A stretch of 64,000 nt of DNA from Rhodococcus jostii RHA1 (GTDB lineage: Bacteria > Actinomycetota > Actinomycetes > Mycobacteriales > Mycobacteriaceae): positions 3,100,001 through 3,164,000 of the forward strand of contig NC_008268.1 of assembly GCF_000014565.1 (NCBI RefSeq), written 5' to 3'. Made by a program: the position numbers and the translations under genes. A model generated the notes under the pieces. It was given only the letters and a program-made list of their open reading frames with translations, made no database searches and was not told the DNA's origin. Positions 24,494-33,890 of this stretch are shown piece after piece. Position 1 is the stretch's first letter. Every line of letters begins with the position of its first letter.

Positions 24494-26131
24494 TCAGCGC
24501 AGGTCGCGCCGCCGGAACGCCGCCACGCCCACCACGATCAGCACCACCGTGATCAGGAGCAGCCACACGATCGGCGTCGCCTCGAACTGCCCACCCGGCA
24601 GCTTCGGGGCGTGGCTGAACGGCTCCAGATTCAGCACCGCCTGCGGGAACTGCGCGATCGACCCGACCATGAAGATCAAGAGGAACGCGACGAGCACACC
24701 CCAGGCCACCGGCGTGAACCGCGGGACCACACCGAACAGGAGGACCGTCACGCCGGCGAGCATCCAGATCGCGGGAAGTTGCACGAGCGCCGCCCCGATC
24801 ACGTCGGGCAGGGCTCCCCCCACGTCGTCGATGGATGCACCGTACGTGAGTCCGGCGGCCACTCCGGCCACGATCATCGCGACCGCAGGTCCGAGCATGG
24901 CGAACAGGATGTGGCTCGATGCCCACCGGACGCGGCCGACGGAACCGGCCGTAACGGGTTCGAGACGCTGGGCGTTCTCCTCGGAATACAGCCGCAACGA
25001 CGCGGAGATCGCGTAGGCCGCGGCGGCGACCGCGAGCATGGTGAACGCGTAACCGATGAACGATTCCTCCAGCGACTGCGAGCCGCCCATCCGGGTGATG
25101 ATGTCCCGGATCGTCTGGCTGTCGCCGACCTGGCCACCGATCCCCTTCGCGGCGCTGCCGATGAGCAGGCCGTACAGACCGAGCCCGGCCGTCCAGGCCG
25201 CGAGTGTGCCGCGGTGCATCCGCCACGCCAGTCCCAGCGTGCCGGCGAGCGCCGGCGACGCGTCCGTGGGGCCGGGGCGTTCGGCGATCAGACCGGCGCC
25301 GACATCGCGTCGGCGCAGGAGAGCGTATGCCGCCCAGGTGAGTACGAGTGCCGTGACGAGGCTGGGGACGACCACCCACCAGCGTTCGTCGGCATACGGA
25401 CGGATCTGCAGGCCCCAGCCGAGCGGTGAGAACCACGACAGGGTGCCGGACCCGGCATCACCGACCGCGCGCAACGCGAACGCGATCCCGAGCACCGTCA
25501 ACGCGACGCCGCGCGCGACACGGGCGCCGGTACTCACCTGCGCCGCAACGGCGGCGACCGCCGTGAACACCAGACCGGAGCAGGCCAGCGACGTCCCGAA
25601 CGCGACCGAACCGCCCACCGGAAGGTCCCGGGCGAGCAACGCTGCCGCACACAGGATCCCGGTGACGACGGAGGCGCCGCCGGCGAGGAGCAGCGCCGCG
25701 GTCAGGCCCGAGTACCGTCCGACGGAGGTCGAGTCGAGAAGCTCCGCCCGGCCGGTCTCCTCCTCCGCGCGGGTGTGCCGGATGACCGTCAGAATCACCA
25801 CCAGCCCGATCAGCGTGTAGTAGATACCGGCCTTCCAGACACCCACCGAGCCGAGGCTGGAGTTGAAGATCGGCCCGTACATGGCGATCTGCGCGGGGCT
25901 GGCCGCCGTGGTGGCCGCGAACTCCGCCAACTGGGCGTCGGAGGTGTAGATGTCGGCGATGCTCGCGACGTACAGCGCGGGCGCGAACGCGAAGATCAGG
26001 ATCCACAGCGGCAGCGCGATCCGATCCCGGCGCAGGAACAACCGCAGAAAGTGCAGTGTCCCCGTAAAATCCGAGGAAGACACCGGCGCCGGCTCCACGG
26101 GCCGGTACCGGGACACCGTTGCGGTACTCAT
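24494..26131 (-). CDS. ABC-2 type exporter permease
   Basis: 545 residues with about twelve hydrophobic helices, like the fused permeases annotated as exporters of polyketide antibiotics. The first half starts with [20 protein letters not shown] and carries [17 protein letters not shown]; the second half repeats the pattern with [20 protein letters not shown], showing internal duplication. The ATG overlaps the ATPase stop by 4 bp (26128-26131). With its ATPase and a TetR regulator it forms an export/resistance operon. Confidence 0.9.
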   Translation of the reverse strand: MSTATVSRYRPVEPAPVSSSDFTGTLHFLRLFLRRDRIALPLWILIFAFAPALYVASIADIYTSDAQLAEFAATTAASPAQIAMYGPIFNSSLGSVGVWKAGIYYTLIGLVVILTVIRHTRAEEETGRAELLDSTSVGRYSGLTAALLLAGGASVVTGILCAAALLARDLPVGGSVAFGTSLACSGLVFTAVAAVAAQVSTGARVARGVALTVLGIAFALRAVGDAGSGTLSWFSPLGWGLQIRPYADERWWVVVPSLVTALVLTWAAYALLRRRDVGAGLIAERPGPTDASPALAGTLGLAWRMHRGTLAAWTAGLGLYGLLIGSAAKGIGGQVGDSQTIRDIITRMGGSQSLEESFIGYAFTMLAVAAAAYAISASLRLYSEENAQRLEPVTAGSVGRVRWASSHILFAMLGPAVAMIVAGVAAGLTYGASIDDVGGALPDVIGAALVQLPAIWMLAGVTVLLFGVVPRFTPVAWGVLVAFLLIFMVGSIAQFPQAVLNLEPFSHAPKLPGGQFEATPIVWLLLITVVLIVVGVAAFRRRDLR

Positions 26132-27057
26132 GCCCGCACCTTCTCCACCGCGTCGGACGACGTGGTCGTGCCGTCGTCGATCTCGTAGTGCCGCAGGAAG
26201 AGTTCTTCGAGGGTCGGCGGCTGACTGACGAGGCTGCGTACCCCGGTGTCGCCGAGCACCCGGATGAGCTCGCCGAGATGTTCGCTGTCGACCTGGCAGT
26301 GCAGCGTAGCCCCGTCGAACTCGATGTCCGCCACGCCGTCGATGCGGCTCAGATCGCCGGGGTCACCGAGAAGTTCGGCGGTGATCGACGTACGGCTGAG
26401 ATGCCGCATCGACGCCAGGGTTCCGGATTCGACCGTCCGTCCGGCCCGGATGATGGTGACCCGCTCGCACAGCGCCTCCACCTCCGACAGGATGTGACTG
26501 GACAGCAGCACCGTCACACCGCGGTCGCGGGCCTCGGCGACGCACTCACGGAAAACCTGTTCCATCAATGGATCCAGGCCCGACGTCGGTTCGTCGAGCA
26601 GCAGCAGGCGAGCGTCGGACGAGAACGCCGACACCAATGCCACCTTCTGACGGTTGCCCTTCGAATACGCCCGACCCTTCTTCCGCGGGTCGAGGTCGAA
26701 ACGCTCGATCAGATCCTGCTTGCGGGTCTCGTCCAGTCCGCCGCGCATCCGGGCGAGGAGGTCGATGGTCTCGCCGCCGGACAACGACGGCCACAGGGTC
26801 ACGTCGCCGGGGACGTACGCCATGTCGAGGTGCAGGGCGACGGCGTCGCGCCACGGGTCGCGGCCGAACACGGTGGCCTCACCGCTGTCGGAGTGCAGGC
26901 TGCCGAGGAGGACGCGGATGGTGGTGGATTTGCCGGCGCCGTTCGGCCCGAGGAACCCGTGCACCTCCCCTTCGCCGACCTCGAGGTCGAGTCCGTCCAA
27001 CGCCCGGGTTCGTCCGAACGTCTTCACCAGGTTGCGCACTTCGATGATCGCACTCAT
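26128..27057 (-). CDS. ABC transporter ATP-binding protein
   Basis: 309 residues. Walker [11 protein letters not shown] at ~34-43, a signature motif of the form [11 protein letters not shown] rather than LSGGQ, Walker [14 protein letters not shown], and the switch His in [15 protein letters not shown]-terminal ~90-residue extension ([31 protein letters not shown]) is typical of drug-exporter ATPases. ATG 27057 has AGGAG 6 bp upstream. It lies 8 bp after the TetR gene and is coupled to the permease. Confidence 0.95.
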   Translation of the reverse strand: MSAIIEVRNLVKTFGRTRALDGLDLEVGEGEVHGFLGPNGAGKSTTIRVLLGSLHSDSGEATVFGRDPWRDAVALHLDMAYVPGDVTLWPSLSGGETIDLLARMRGGLDETRKQDLIERFDLDPRKKGRAYSKGNRQKVALVSAFSSDARLLLLDEPTSGLDPLMEQVFRECVAEARDRGVTVLLSSHILSEVEALCERVTIIRAGRTVESGTLASMRHLSRTSITAELLGDPGDLSRIDGVADIEFDGATLHCQVDSEHLGELIRVLGDTGVRSLVSQPPTLEELFLRHYEIDDGTTTSSDAVEKVRA

Positions 27058-27065
27058 AGCTGCTC

Positions 27066-27770
27066 CTAGTTCGGGGAGTCGGTATGTTCTGCGGGTGCAG
27101 CGCCCGCCTGCGCGGCACCGTCTTCGGTGGCCAGATACGCCTCGAGGGTCGACGAATCCGGCAACAGGCCCTCGGTGTACATCTCGAGGGCGGGCAGCGT
27201 GACGTCGGTGGCGAGGTCGCGGATGGCCGTGGCGTAATCGAGCGGAGTTTCCTTGTCGGCACGCATCTGCAGGTAGAGCAGCATGGCACCCACGTTGTAG
27301 AGGGTGAGGTAGCGCGCCCGCGCCTTCGGGTTGCGGCTGGGCCGGACAGTTCCGGCCGCCACGCCCATCGCGAGATACTGCTCGGTGTCTTCGACCATGT
27401 GCTCGAAGAGGGATTCGCCGAGTCCTCCACCTGCCTGGAAACTGCGCACGATGTACGCGACGAGCGGGGCGTACTGTTCGATCTCGGCGAGGGCGTGCAT
27501 GGCGCCCGCCGGTCCGGGCGTCGAAATCGCCTCCGCCTTCTGCTCCCGAATGATCCGCAGGACATGCTCGTCGCATTCGGCGCGCAGGCCGTCCTTCGAG
27601 CCGAAATGGTGGATCACCAGACCGGGTGACACCCCGGCGGCGGTGGCGATCGCCCGCACTCCGGTACTGAAACCGTGATTGCCGAACACCGTGATGGCCG
27701 CGTCGCGCACTCGGGCACGCGTGGTCAGATCGGGTTGCGGGACCTCGGAACCGGCACTGGTTGAACGCAT
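27066..27770 (-). CDS. TetR-family regulator of the ABC exporter
   Basis: 234 residues. HTH at ~20-60 ([40 protein letters not shown]). ATG 27770 is chosen because an extended nested inverted repeat spans 27761-27796; starting at 27806 would place the operator inside the gene. It is the first gene of the regulator-ATPase-permease operon and most likely autoregulates all three in response to an exported compound. Confidence 0.92.
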   Translation of the reverse strand: MRSTSAGSEVPQPDLTTRARVRDAAITVFGNHGFSTGVRAIATAAGVSPGLVIHHFGSKDGLRAECDEHVLRIIREQKAEAISTPGPAGAMHALAEIEQYAPLVAYIVRSFQAGGGLGESLFEHMVEDTEQYLAMGVAAGTVRPSRNPKARARYLTLYNVGAMLLYLQMRADKETPLDYATAIRDLATDVTLPALEMYTEGLLPDSSTLEAYLATEDGAAQAGAAPAEHTDSPN

Positions 27771-27796
27771 GTTTAATACGCTAAACGCGCGTTCAA
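27761..27796. promoter_or_regulatory. Nested inverted repeat, candidate TetR operator
   Basis: TTGAACGC (27761-27768) pairs with GCGTTCAA (27789-27796), and inside them GTTTA (27771-27775) pairs with TAAAC (27782-27786). The structure begins inside the first codons of the TetR gene and covers its translation start and leader, fitting tight autorepression. Confidence 0.7.
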
Positions 27797-27818
27797 TCGG
27801 GCGCAAGGGGTGAGGGCG

Positions 27819-28199
27819 TCAAGATTTCGTCAAGGCGCGGAGTCCCGGCTCTGCCGCGTGCCCGGTGAACACGACGCTCGGGCGGGGATACCGATTGCGG
27901 GCGCACGCCTCGTCCAGGGCCTCGTCGACGACCTCCCGCAGATCGACACCGTCTGCGCCATGGAGGACCAGTTCCGTCAGGATCACCCCATAGTCGCGCC
28001 GGACCTGTTCCATCAGCCCGATCGCCTCGTCGACCGCCCCGGGGCCGAGTGTGCAGCGGAAACCGATCAGCCGCAGTTGTGGCTGTTCCATCACCTCACG
28101 CAGCGCGTCCTCGATGCCCGGGCCGAGCGCCGAGAGGTCGAGCACGATGTTCTGCCGCGGCTGCTCGTGCACGAACGGGTGGGGAAGATGAAGCGTCAT
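27819..28199 (-). CDS. Conserved hypothetical protein
   Basis: 126 residues, no family recognised. The predicted fold is mixed alpha/beta: QNIVLDLSALGPGIEDAL, LRLIGFRCTLGPGAVDEAI, GVILTELVLHGADGVDLREV and PSVVFTGHAAEPGLRAL. A Rossmann-like single domain is plausible. GAGGAGG is 6 bp before the ATG at 28199. It lies 48 bp beyond the TetR start on the same strand and could be transcribed separately. No signal peptide or membrane segment. Confidence 0.65.
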   Translation of the reverse strand: MTLHLPHPFVHEQPRQNIVLDLSALGPGIEDALREVMEQPQLRLIGFRCTLGPGAVDEAIGLMEQVRRDYGVILTELVLHGADGVDLREVVDEALDEACARNRYPRPSVVFTGHAAEPGLRALTKS

Positions 28200-28337
28200 C
28201 GGAACCTCCTCGGGGATTCAGTTCCAGATCTACCCCCGCCACGCGAGGACGCGGCCCTTCTTGACGGCACCATGACTCCGATGGCCGCAATCCTGACGCG
28301 GTGTTGGCGCCGCGAGGGTGGTGTCGCGCGTTCTTCC

Positions 28338-28952
28338 CTATGCCGTTGCCTTCTCGACCGCGTCGCGTGTGAGACCGGCCAGTTTCTCGACGTTCTCGGT
28401 GGTCGCCGGATAGCCGGCCGAGGTCACCCCGATCACGTACTCGCCGGCGAGCGCGCCGTACCCGATATGCGTGTCCTCTCCCTGGGTCACGGAGCCGGCG
28501 AATGCCTTGTCGCCGACGTCGGCCGGCGCCGGTAGCGCCACGAACCCCGGGACGACTTCGCTGTTGTCGATCGCTTGCTCGAATGCGGTCGCGGCTGCGT
28601 CGACGCTGGGATATCGATCGACGGAGACGGTCACCCTTCTACCGCCCCCTTCGTAGATCACCATTCGCGTCGCGTCGGGAGTACCGGAAGCAGTGGAGTT
28701 CTCACTCGTCGCCGTCTGTTGTTCTATCTCCGGGAAGTACGTCTGGACGACGTCCAACCCCACCAGAATCTCCTGAGGCAACAGGATCGCCTCGGATGTC
28801 GTCGCGTCCTGCTGCGATTCGGCATCGGACTGCGTGTCCTGCTGCCCACACCCACCCGCGAACAGGACGCCGGCCAGGATGATCGCGAGGATGGCGAGAG
28901 GCGCGCCACTGCCGACCCTTCGCACGCGGCACCGCTCCGTTGGATGCACCAT
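28338..28952 (-). CDS. Putative secreted lipoprotein
   Basis: 204 residues. A basic N-terminus (MVHPTERCRVRRVGSG) is followed by a hydrophobic helix and the lipobox FAGGC, with Cys35 as the lipidated residue. The mature part opens with a Q/D/S-rich linker, then a compact domain (VTVSVDRYPSVDAAATAFEQ, YVIGVTSAGYPATTENVEKL) like those of actinobacterial surface lipoproteins of unknown function. It should be anchored on the outer face of the membrane. The flanks give no functional clue. Confidence 0.78.
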   Translation of the reverse strand: MVHPTERCRVRRVGSGAPLAILAIILAGVLFAGGCGQQDTQSDAESQQDATTSEAILLPQEILVGLDVVQTYFPEIEQQTATSENSTASGTPDATRMVIYEGGGRRVTVSVDRYPSVDAAATAFEQAIDNSEVVPGFVALPAPADVGDKAFAGSVTQGEDTHIGYGALAGEYVIGVTSAGYPATTENVEKLAGLTRDAVEKATA

Positions 28953-29349
28953 GCTCGATACCCCCTGTCGCTCGGGACAATGCCTCGTCGTGTGGCCAGC
29001 TGGTAGTTAACCGACCGGAACTCGCACGGCACCAATTCTCGCCGATCCGGAGGCCGTGGACACTCACTTCGCTACGTTCCGCCGTTCCGCCTCACCGGGG
29101 TCGATGTCACAACGCGTTGTAGATCCAGACACCGCGGTAGTCCCACTCGGTCGACCGGGACTGTCAGTCACGCGTTCGGGTGCGTCTGCGGGATGGGTTG
29201 GGGTCACGGAGAGAAGCTGTAGTTTTCGTGGCTTTCGCTGCCGGGGATGGCGGTGTAGACGAGAAGGAGGTGTGACTGGTCTGGGTCGAGAAGTGTCTGG
29301 CAGGTCACCCGTCCCAGCCTCGGATCGACAGGCCCTGACAACCGTCGAC

Positions 29350-29365
29350 CGAGGTGAGCACCTCG
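29350..29365. terminator. Short perfect hairpin
   Basis: CGAGGTG (29350-29356) pairs with CACCTCG (29359-29365) across a 2-nt loop, five bases before the transposase remnant. It may be a terminator or part of a former element end. Confidence 0.35.
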
Positions 29366-29370
29366 GATAG

Positions 29371-29496
29371 GTGCCGAATGCGTTGAGGGAGTTGCTATCC
29401 GGCGAGATGGTCGAGCCTCTGCTGCCGCCTACGCGGAGTTCGTCGACCTGCCCTGCACGTTGTATGCCCAGATCGGCATTCTCGTTGCGCCGGTAG
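29371..29496 (+). pseudogene. Transposase N-terminal remnant (IS5/IS4-like)
   Basis: From GTG 29371 the frame reads VPNALRELLSGEMVEPLLPP and then decays to a stop at 29494. The 'LLS-x-EM-x-x-x-EPLLPP' beginning is the hallmark N-terminus of short IS5-group transposases. Only about 20 residues are recognisable, and no catalytic DDE part or clear terminal repeats remain, so this is a scar rather than an active element. Confidence 0.5.
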
Positions 29497-29724
29497 CCGC
29501 CGTCGATGTTGGGCATCGGCGGATTACAGCCCGCCGCCTACTCCCCCTCCACTGCTGTCGAAACGTAGTCCTCCGTTCCGTTCGGGCAGCGTCAATTGCC
29601 GAATGAAGCAGCGTGAGTGGCGGTCCAGTTCGCACGATTTGTAACAGATCCTGTCCCGCTTCCGAAATGGAATGGGGGGCGACGGACGTCTCAATTCTCG
29701 TGGTAACGAAGGAATGGAGCGCTC

Positions 29725-30267
29725 ATGAACAAGCAGCTGGGACGACGGGTCTGTGCTGCGGCACTCACCGCTGTCGGACTGGGAACCGCGGTGGCGACCG
29801 GAGGAGGCGCTGTTGCGAGTGCTCAGCCAGCACCACCGACATCGACGACCATGACGTGCTCGAGTGCGAATCCCCTCGTCTGGGCACCGCCGTTCACGTG
29901 GACCATCAACGCCGCGTCCGGGGAGTCGCTGCGACCGGGTGGGTCTGCGCTGGAGCCGGCAATTCTGCTGAGCGGCGGCAACGAACTGCCGACGCCGCCC
30001 GGCGGTCTCATCCCGAGCATCGGCGTCAACTGGTACGGCACGAGGGTGTCGGTCGACTGGCACAACACGACAACCGGTGCGACCGGACACAGCGTCAGCG
30101 ACGAGGCGGCCTGGCAGCAGAAGCCCGGCATCCCGATCAACCGAACCTGGACGGGAACCGGGACAGTCTCGTTCACCGTGACCGTCCAGACCGGCGCGGG
30201 ATGGTGGTTCGTCAACTCGCAGAACGCCGTCTGCCAGGGAACGATTTCCGTGGTGCCCGGACGGTGA
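29725..30267 (+). CDS. Secreted protein with W-x-N-x-x-TG motif
   Basis: 180 residues. Signal peptide of ~33 residues (basic MNKQLGRRV, hydrophobic core, cleavage after AVASA). Mature part has two cysteines (MTCSS.., NAVCQG), probably a disulfide, and a beta-rich core with VSVDWHNTTTGATG and GTGTVSFTVTVQTG. The motif VDWHNTTTG recurs in the secreted proteins at 30803-31264 and 49034-49462, indicating a small paralogous family. An ATG at 29725 follows a GAAGGAATGGAGC ribosome site. Function unknown. Confidence 0.8.
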   Translation: MNKQLGRRVCAAALTAVGLGTAVATGGGAVASAQPAPPTSTTMTCSSANPLVWAPPFTWTINAASGESLRPGGSALEPAILLSGGNELPTPPGGLIPSIGVNWYGTRVSVDWHNTTTGATGHSVSDEAAWQQKPGIPINRTWTGTGTVSFTVTVQTGAGWWFVNSQNAVCQGTISVVPGR

Positions 30268-30275
30268 CGTCGGAC

Positions 30276-30304
30276 GCCCCTCGCCTACAGGTCAGGCGAG
30301 GGGC
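30276..30304. terminator. Bidirectional terminator hairpin
   Basis: GCCCCTCGCCT (30276-30286) pairs with AGGCGAGGGGC (30294-30304) around a 7-nt loop. The perfect 11-bp stem lies between the convergent secreted-protein and SRPBCC genes and overlaps the SRPBCC stop codon. Confidence 0.8.
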
Positions 30305-30761
30305 CGTTCGCCTCGGCGAGTTCGGCAAGCCTGTCGACAGAGGCCAAAAGCCTGTCCGACGTGGTGGCCCGGGCCCGCTCGAGGCGTTTCTCGTCGGTCA
30401 ATCGCGACCAGTCGTAGGTATGCGTGACGCGGACGTGCGCCTCGTCGAGTCGGTCGAGTTCCCAGCGCCACAGATGCCCCGGCGGCTGAAGACCCTGCAC
30501 CGAGGGCAGCCAGGCAATCAGTTGCCCCTCCTCGAACTCCACCACGTGGTTGTCGCGGATGCCGCCGGTGGTGAGCGTCATGGTGAACACGTCGCCGACG
30601 GCGCGTACCCGCTGCCCGGCGGCGGCCTCGGCCAGGTTGTCGTTGCCATCCCAACGCGGCTGTTGTGCCGGGTCGGCAATCAGTTCGAAGACCGTCCGCG
30701 CCGGGGCCGCGATGATGCGGCCGACGGTCACGACGGTGGGAATCCCATTCTTCTCGGTCAT
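30285..30761 (-). CDS. SRPBCC / polyketide cyclase-like protein
   Basis: 158 residues forming a START/Bet v1-like helix-grip fold: VGRIIAAPARTVFELIADPAQQPRWDGND near the N-terminus, a central sheet (DVFTMTLTTGGIRDNHVVEF, LWRWELDRLDEAHVRVTHTYDW) and a long C-terminal helix. Family members bind hydrophobic ligands or act as cyclases or dehydratases; no catalytic role can be assigned here. Divergent from the secreted protein gene at 30803 across 41 bp. Confidence 0.82.
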   Translation of the reverse strand: MTEKNGIPTVVTVGRIIAAPARTVFELIADPAQQPRWDGNDNLAEAAAGQRVRAVGDVFTMTLTTGGIRDNHVVEFEEGQLIAWLPSVQGLQPPGHLWRWELDRLDEAHVRVTHTYDWSRLTDEKRLERARATTSDRLLASVDRLAELAEANGPSPDL

Positions 30762-30802
30762 AACTCGATCAAACCATGACGAGCCCGCAGATCTGGAGCA
30801 CC

Positions 30803-31264
30803 ATGTCTCTTCTTACGCTTGGCAAGTCGATCGCGGTCAGTGGACTGGTGCTGGCCGGATTGTTCGGTGCCGCCGCCCCGGCTGCGGCGGATCAGACTCG
30901 AGACCGATGGGTGAACATTCCAGACACCGCGACCGTCGCTCACGGAATTGCCTGTGGCGGCCGAATCGGAGGAGTCACCGTTGCTACGGACAGCCTGCCC
31001 GGGCTGGTCTACGTTCGACTGAACGCGACGTTCGTCGGTATCTCGACGACGCCTGGCGTGCTGTGCTCGGTGTCCGCAACGCTGCACTGGCGCAACCTGG
31101 AGACCGGCGCTGCAGGATCGTGGTCCGCCGAGGTCAGTGGAGGGGTGATCGACTTCCCGGCGGAGCCGTGGACACACCTCGCGACGGGATCCGGGCGCGT
31201 CGAGGTCACGCTCACCACCGATCGTCCGCACATCCCCAGCGACACGAAGATCAACGTGTATTGA
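30803..31264 (+). CDS. Secreted protein with W-x-N-x-x-TG motif
   Basis: 153 residues from ATG 30803, which has GGAG five bases upstream; an ATG at 30776 would only add nine residues before the signal peptide. The signal peptide (MSLLTLGKSIAVSGLVLAGL.. APAAA) is cut before DQ. The mature part contains two cysteines (IACGG, VLCSVSA), LHWRNLETGAAGSW and a closing GSGRVEVTLTTD. The LHWRNLETG block matches the motif of its neighbours at 29725 and 49034. Exported, function unknown. Confidence 0.8.
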   Translation: MSLLTLGKSIAVSGLVLAGLFGAAAPAAADQTRDRWVNIPDTATVAHGIACGGRIGGVTVATDSLPGLVYVRLNATFVGISTTPGVLCSVSATLHWRNLETGAAGSWSAEVSGGVIDFPAEPWTHLATGSGRVEVTLTTDRPHIPSDTKINVY

Positions 31265-31365
31265 GCCGGCTTCCCCTGGTCCGGTCCGCTACTTCGCCCA
31301 GCGAAAGATCCGCGGGAAGCGCAGTCGTGGGATAGCATTCGGCTCGACTGACCACAATCACGCCG

Positions 31366-31540
31366 ATGATCGGTCACCAGGGGGTGAACCCGGTGGATCC
31401 CACCCTGCTCGGCATCTGCGTGGCCGAGGTCACCGGGCTGGCATTCAATTCGGTCGTGGCGCTCGAACTCCACGACGGCAGCCCGATGAATCCCATGGCC
31501 GATGCCGGTGCGGTCGCCACCACCGCACTCATTCCCGCGA
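31366..31540 (+). pseudogene. Glutaminase internal fragment
   Basis: An open frame from ATG 31366 reads EVTGLAFNSVVALELHDGSP and MNPMADAGAVATTALIPAS, matching the glutaminase (GlsA) core pattern 'G-x-x-FNS-x-x-x-LE-x-x-x-x-x-P-x-NP-x-x-x-AGA'. A full glutaminase is ~300 residues; only about 55 are visible. The catalytic serine/lysine region upstream and the C-terminal half are absent, and the frame then runs into unrelated sequence before the next gene. It is a deletion remnant. Confidence 0.6.
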
Positions 31541-31604
31541 GCCGGCTTCCGAACCACCGCAGAGACGAAATCCCCGACCCGTCCATCGAACAGAGGAGCC
31601 AATC

Positions 31605-31760
31605 ATGATCGCCATCGGAGTCGTTCTGATTCTCGTGGGGTTCATCGTCAAGATTTCGGCGATGTGGATCGTCGGACTCGTCATCGCAGCGATCGGGCTG
31701 GGATTGCTGCTTCTCGGCGTCAGCGGACGAAGCATCGGCGGCCGACGCTACTGGTACTGA
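31605..31760 (+). CDS. Small membrane peptide, DUF6131-like
   Basis: 51 residues with two hydrophobic helices (MIAIGVVLILVGFIVKISAM and WIVGLVIAAIGLGLLLLGV), ending in a charged, aromatic tail GRSIGGRRYWY. This matches the short DUF6131 membrane proteins of actinobacteria. GAGGAGCC lies 7 bp before the ATG. It starts at the end of the glutaminase fragment. Function unknown. Confidence 0.8.
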   Translation: MIAIGVVLILVGFIVKISAMWIVGLVIAAIGLGLLLLGVSGRSIGGRRYWY

Positions 31761-31855
31761 ATCCGGCTGCGCTGAGAGTCACGGCACGACGGTGCGGGTG
31801 ACCTGCAGTGGCGTACGGATCGGGGCAATCCACACGACCGAGGAAGGGCACACCC

Positions 31856-32227
31856 ATGCGCAATTTTCGACGTACGGCAGTGGCGGGGATCATGATCGCG
31901 GGACTGATGACTGCGGGGGCGGCAACGGCGTCCGCCGCCCCGTTCGGCTCCCTCGGCGACGGACCCGACCTCGTGATCACGCAGGCGAACGCCGAGGGGG
32001 TCAACGCGTGCGCCGTGCGTGTCACGAACGAGGGCGACGGGACCGCCCCCGGGGTGACGGTCCACACGCCGCTCACCTACCCGAGCACGAACCTCGGCGC
32101 GCTCGCCCCCGGCGAATCGAAGATCGCCGAATACTTCGATTGCGGATTCTCGGAGCGAATCTTCTACTTCGCGACGACCAGCGGCGAGACGAATTGGGCC
32201 GACAACTTCCTGTACATCGAACTCTGA
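31856..32227 (+). CDS. Secreted protein with CARDB-like beta-sandwich
   Basis: 123 residues from ATG 31856, chosen for AGGAAGGG 8 bp upstream. Signal peptide MRNFRRTAVAGIMIAGLMTA.. ending ASA. The mature part reads PDLVITQANAEGVNACAVRV, TNEGDGTAPGVTVHTPL and NLGALAPGESKIAEYFDC, the pattern of a single CARDB/Ig-like adhesion module with a probable disulfide between the two cysteines. Exported protein of unknown role. Confidence 0.75.
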   Translation: MRNFRRTAVAGIMIAGLMTAGAATASAAPFGSLGDGPDLVITQANAEGVNACAVRVTNEGDGTAPGVTVHTPLTYPSTNLGALAPGESKIAEYFDCGFSERIFYFATTSGETNWADNFLYIEL

Positions 32228-32459
32228 GCGCCGCCGACAGCCCCGGAACGAAAGAACTGTCGGCATTCGTCCTGTTGGACATCTGTGCATGTGGCGGAAA
32301 GCGTGACTGTGCTGTAGAACATAAACAGCGAGACCGGTTTGTGATATGAACCACATCTAAACGTTACTTTGCGACACCACTACACAGACATGAACAACAG
32401 TTCCGGGGGGAGCGGATCCGCGCAGGTGGATCCGGGTTCGGGAACGGTAAGGACACCAC

Positions 32460-33863
32460 ATGCTGTTGCCGATGGCACCGACCGATTCACTGTTTCTGCT
32501 CGGCGAGTCCCGCGAGCATCCGATGCACGTCGGCGGCCTGGCAGTGTTCACGCCACCCGAGGGGGCGTCCGCGGCCGATGTGCGCGCGATGTTCGATGCC
32601 GCGCTGGTCGGTGACCAGGTGGCGGCGCCGTTCCGCAAGCGGGCCCGCCGCTCGGTGACCTCGTTCGGCCAGTGGGGCTGGGACACCCTCCCGCACCACG
32701 AGGTCGACCTGGAACACCACGTGCGCCGCGACGCCCTGCCTCAGCCGGGTGGAATGACCGAACTGATGACCCTGGTGTCGAGGCTGCACGGCACCCTGCT
32801 CGACCGCAGCCGCCCCCTGTGGGAGATGCACCTGATCGAGGGACTCGCCGACGGCCGCTACGCGATCTACACCAAGATCCACCACGCCCTCGCCGACGGG
32901 GCATCCGCGATGAGGCTGCTCCGAGACAGCATGAGCGAGGACCCCCACCGTCGGAACATGCCCACACCGTGGCAACCCCGCAACCCGCTGGCGGCCGTGC
33001 CGGACGCGGGCGTCGCGGTTTCGGGCGGGCTCGGCTCCGCACTGCCCGCGATGGCGTGGGACGCCGCCCGCGCGGCGGTCGGCGAGATGGCCGGACTCCT
33101 GCCCGCGGCGGTCAACACCGTGGATCGTGCCCTGCACGGCAAGGGTGGTGCGGTGTCGCTGACCGCACCGCACACCCTGTTCAACGTGCCGATCAGCGGA
33201 GCCAGGCACGTCGCCGCCCGGTCCTTCCCCCTCGAACGGATCCGCCTGCTGGCCAAGCACGCCGACGCCACCATCAACGACATCGTGCTGACGATGTGCG
33301 CGGGCACCCTCCGGGCCTACCTGCACACCCGCGACGCGTTGCCGGACAACCCCCTGATCGCGATGGTCCCCGTCTCCCTCCGCGCGCCGAATACCGGGGC
33401 CGGCGGCAATCGGGTGGGAGTGCTCATGTGCAACCTGGCCACCCACCTCCCCGACCCCGCGCACCGCCTCGAGACCGTCCGCAACTGCATGAACGAGGGC
33501 AAGGCCGCCCTCCAGGCGATGAGTCCCGCCCAGGTGCTCGCAATGAGCGCCCTCGGCGCCGCCCCGCTCGGAGTCGAGATGTTCCTCGGCCGCCGCGGTC
33601 CGCTGCGGCCACCGTTCAACGTCGTCATCTCCAACGTCGCCGGCCCCCGAACCCCGTTGTACTGGAACGGGGCCCGACTCGAATCCCTCTACCCGCTCTC
33701 GATCCCCACCACCGGGCAGGCACTCAACATCACGTGCACCAGCAGCGACGACCAGATCGTATTCGGCCTCACCGGCTGCCGCCGCACCGTCCCGGATCTG
33801 CACCCCATGCTCGATCAACTCGACGCCGAACTCGATCTCCTCGAGACCGCCGTCGGACTGTGA
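32460..33863 (+). CDS. Wax ester synthase / diacylglycerol acyltransferase (WS/DGAT)
   Basis: 467 residues, bifunctional acyltransferase making triacylglycerol or wax esters from acyl-CoA, membrane-associated. It has the start MLLPMAPTDSLFLLGESREH, PLWEMHLIEGL, the catalytic HHALADG at 141-147 (HHxxxDG), NDIVLTMCAGTLRAY and the C-terminal NVVISNVAGPRTPLYWNGA. Length is normal for the family. ATG 32460 is supported by the conserved MLLPM start. Rhodococci carry many such genes for lipid storage. It is monocistronic, with a 230-bp leader and a convergent operon downstream. Confidence 0.95.
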   Translation: MLLPMAPTDSLFLLGESREHPMHVGGLAVFTPPEGASAADVRAMFDAALVGDQVAAPFRKRARRSVTSFGQWGWDTLPHHEVDLEHHVRRDALPQPGGMTELMTLVSRLHGTLLDRSRPLWEMHLIEGLADGRYAIYTKIHHALADGASAMRLLRDSMSEDPHRRNMPTPWQPRNPLAAVPDAGVAVSGGLGSALPAMAWDAARAAVGEMAGLLPAAVNTVDRALHGKGGAVSLTAPHTLFNVPISGARHVAARSFPLERIRLLAKHADATINDIVLTMCAGTLRAYLHTRDALPDNPLIAMVPVSLRAPNTGAGGNRVGVLMCNLATHLPDPAHRLETVRNCMNEGKAALQAMSPAQVLAMSALGAAPLGVEMFLGRRGPLRPPFNVVISNVAGPRTPLYWNGARLESLYPLSIPTTGQALNITCTSSDDQIVFGLTGCRRTVPDLHPMLDQLDAELDLLETAVGL

Positions 33864-33890
33864 TCTCGGCGGAGCATCCGCGCGATCACA
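33859..33890. terminator. Weak hairpin at convergent gene ends
   Basis: TGTGATC (33859-33865) and GATCACA (33884-33890) form a 7-bp stem with an 18-nt loop, spanning the stops of the WS/DGAT gene and the convergent ATP-grasp gene. Confidence 0.35.

Larger units (their letters stand above)
28953..29724. other. Gene-poor interval with decayed mobile-element material
   Basis: 772 bp without an intact gene. It holds a perfect hairpin at 29350-29365 and a transposase-like N-terminal fragment at 29371-29496, described separately. Other open frames here have atypical composition and no recognisable motifs. Confidence 0.6.

Noticed and set aside
29064-29516. A 150-codon minus-strand frame in the gene-poor gap
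   Set aside because: Atypical composition, no motif, no ribosome site, and it overlaps the transposase remnant.
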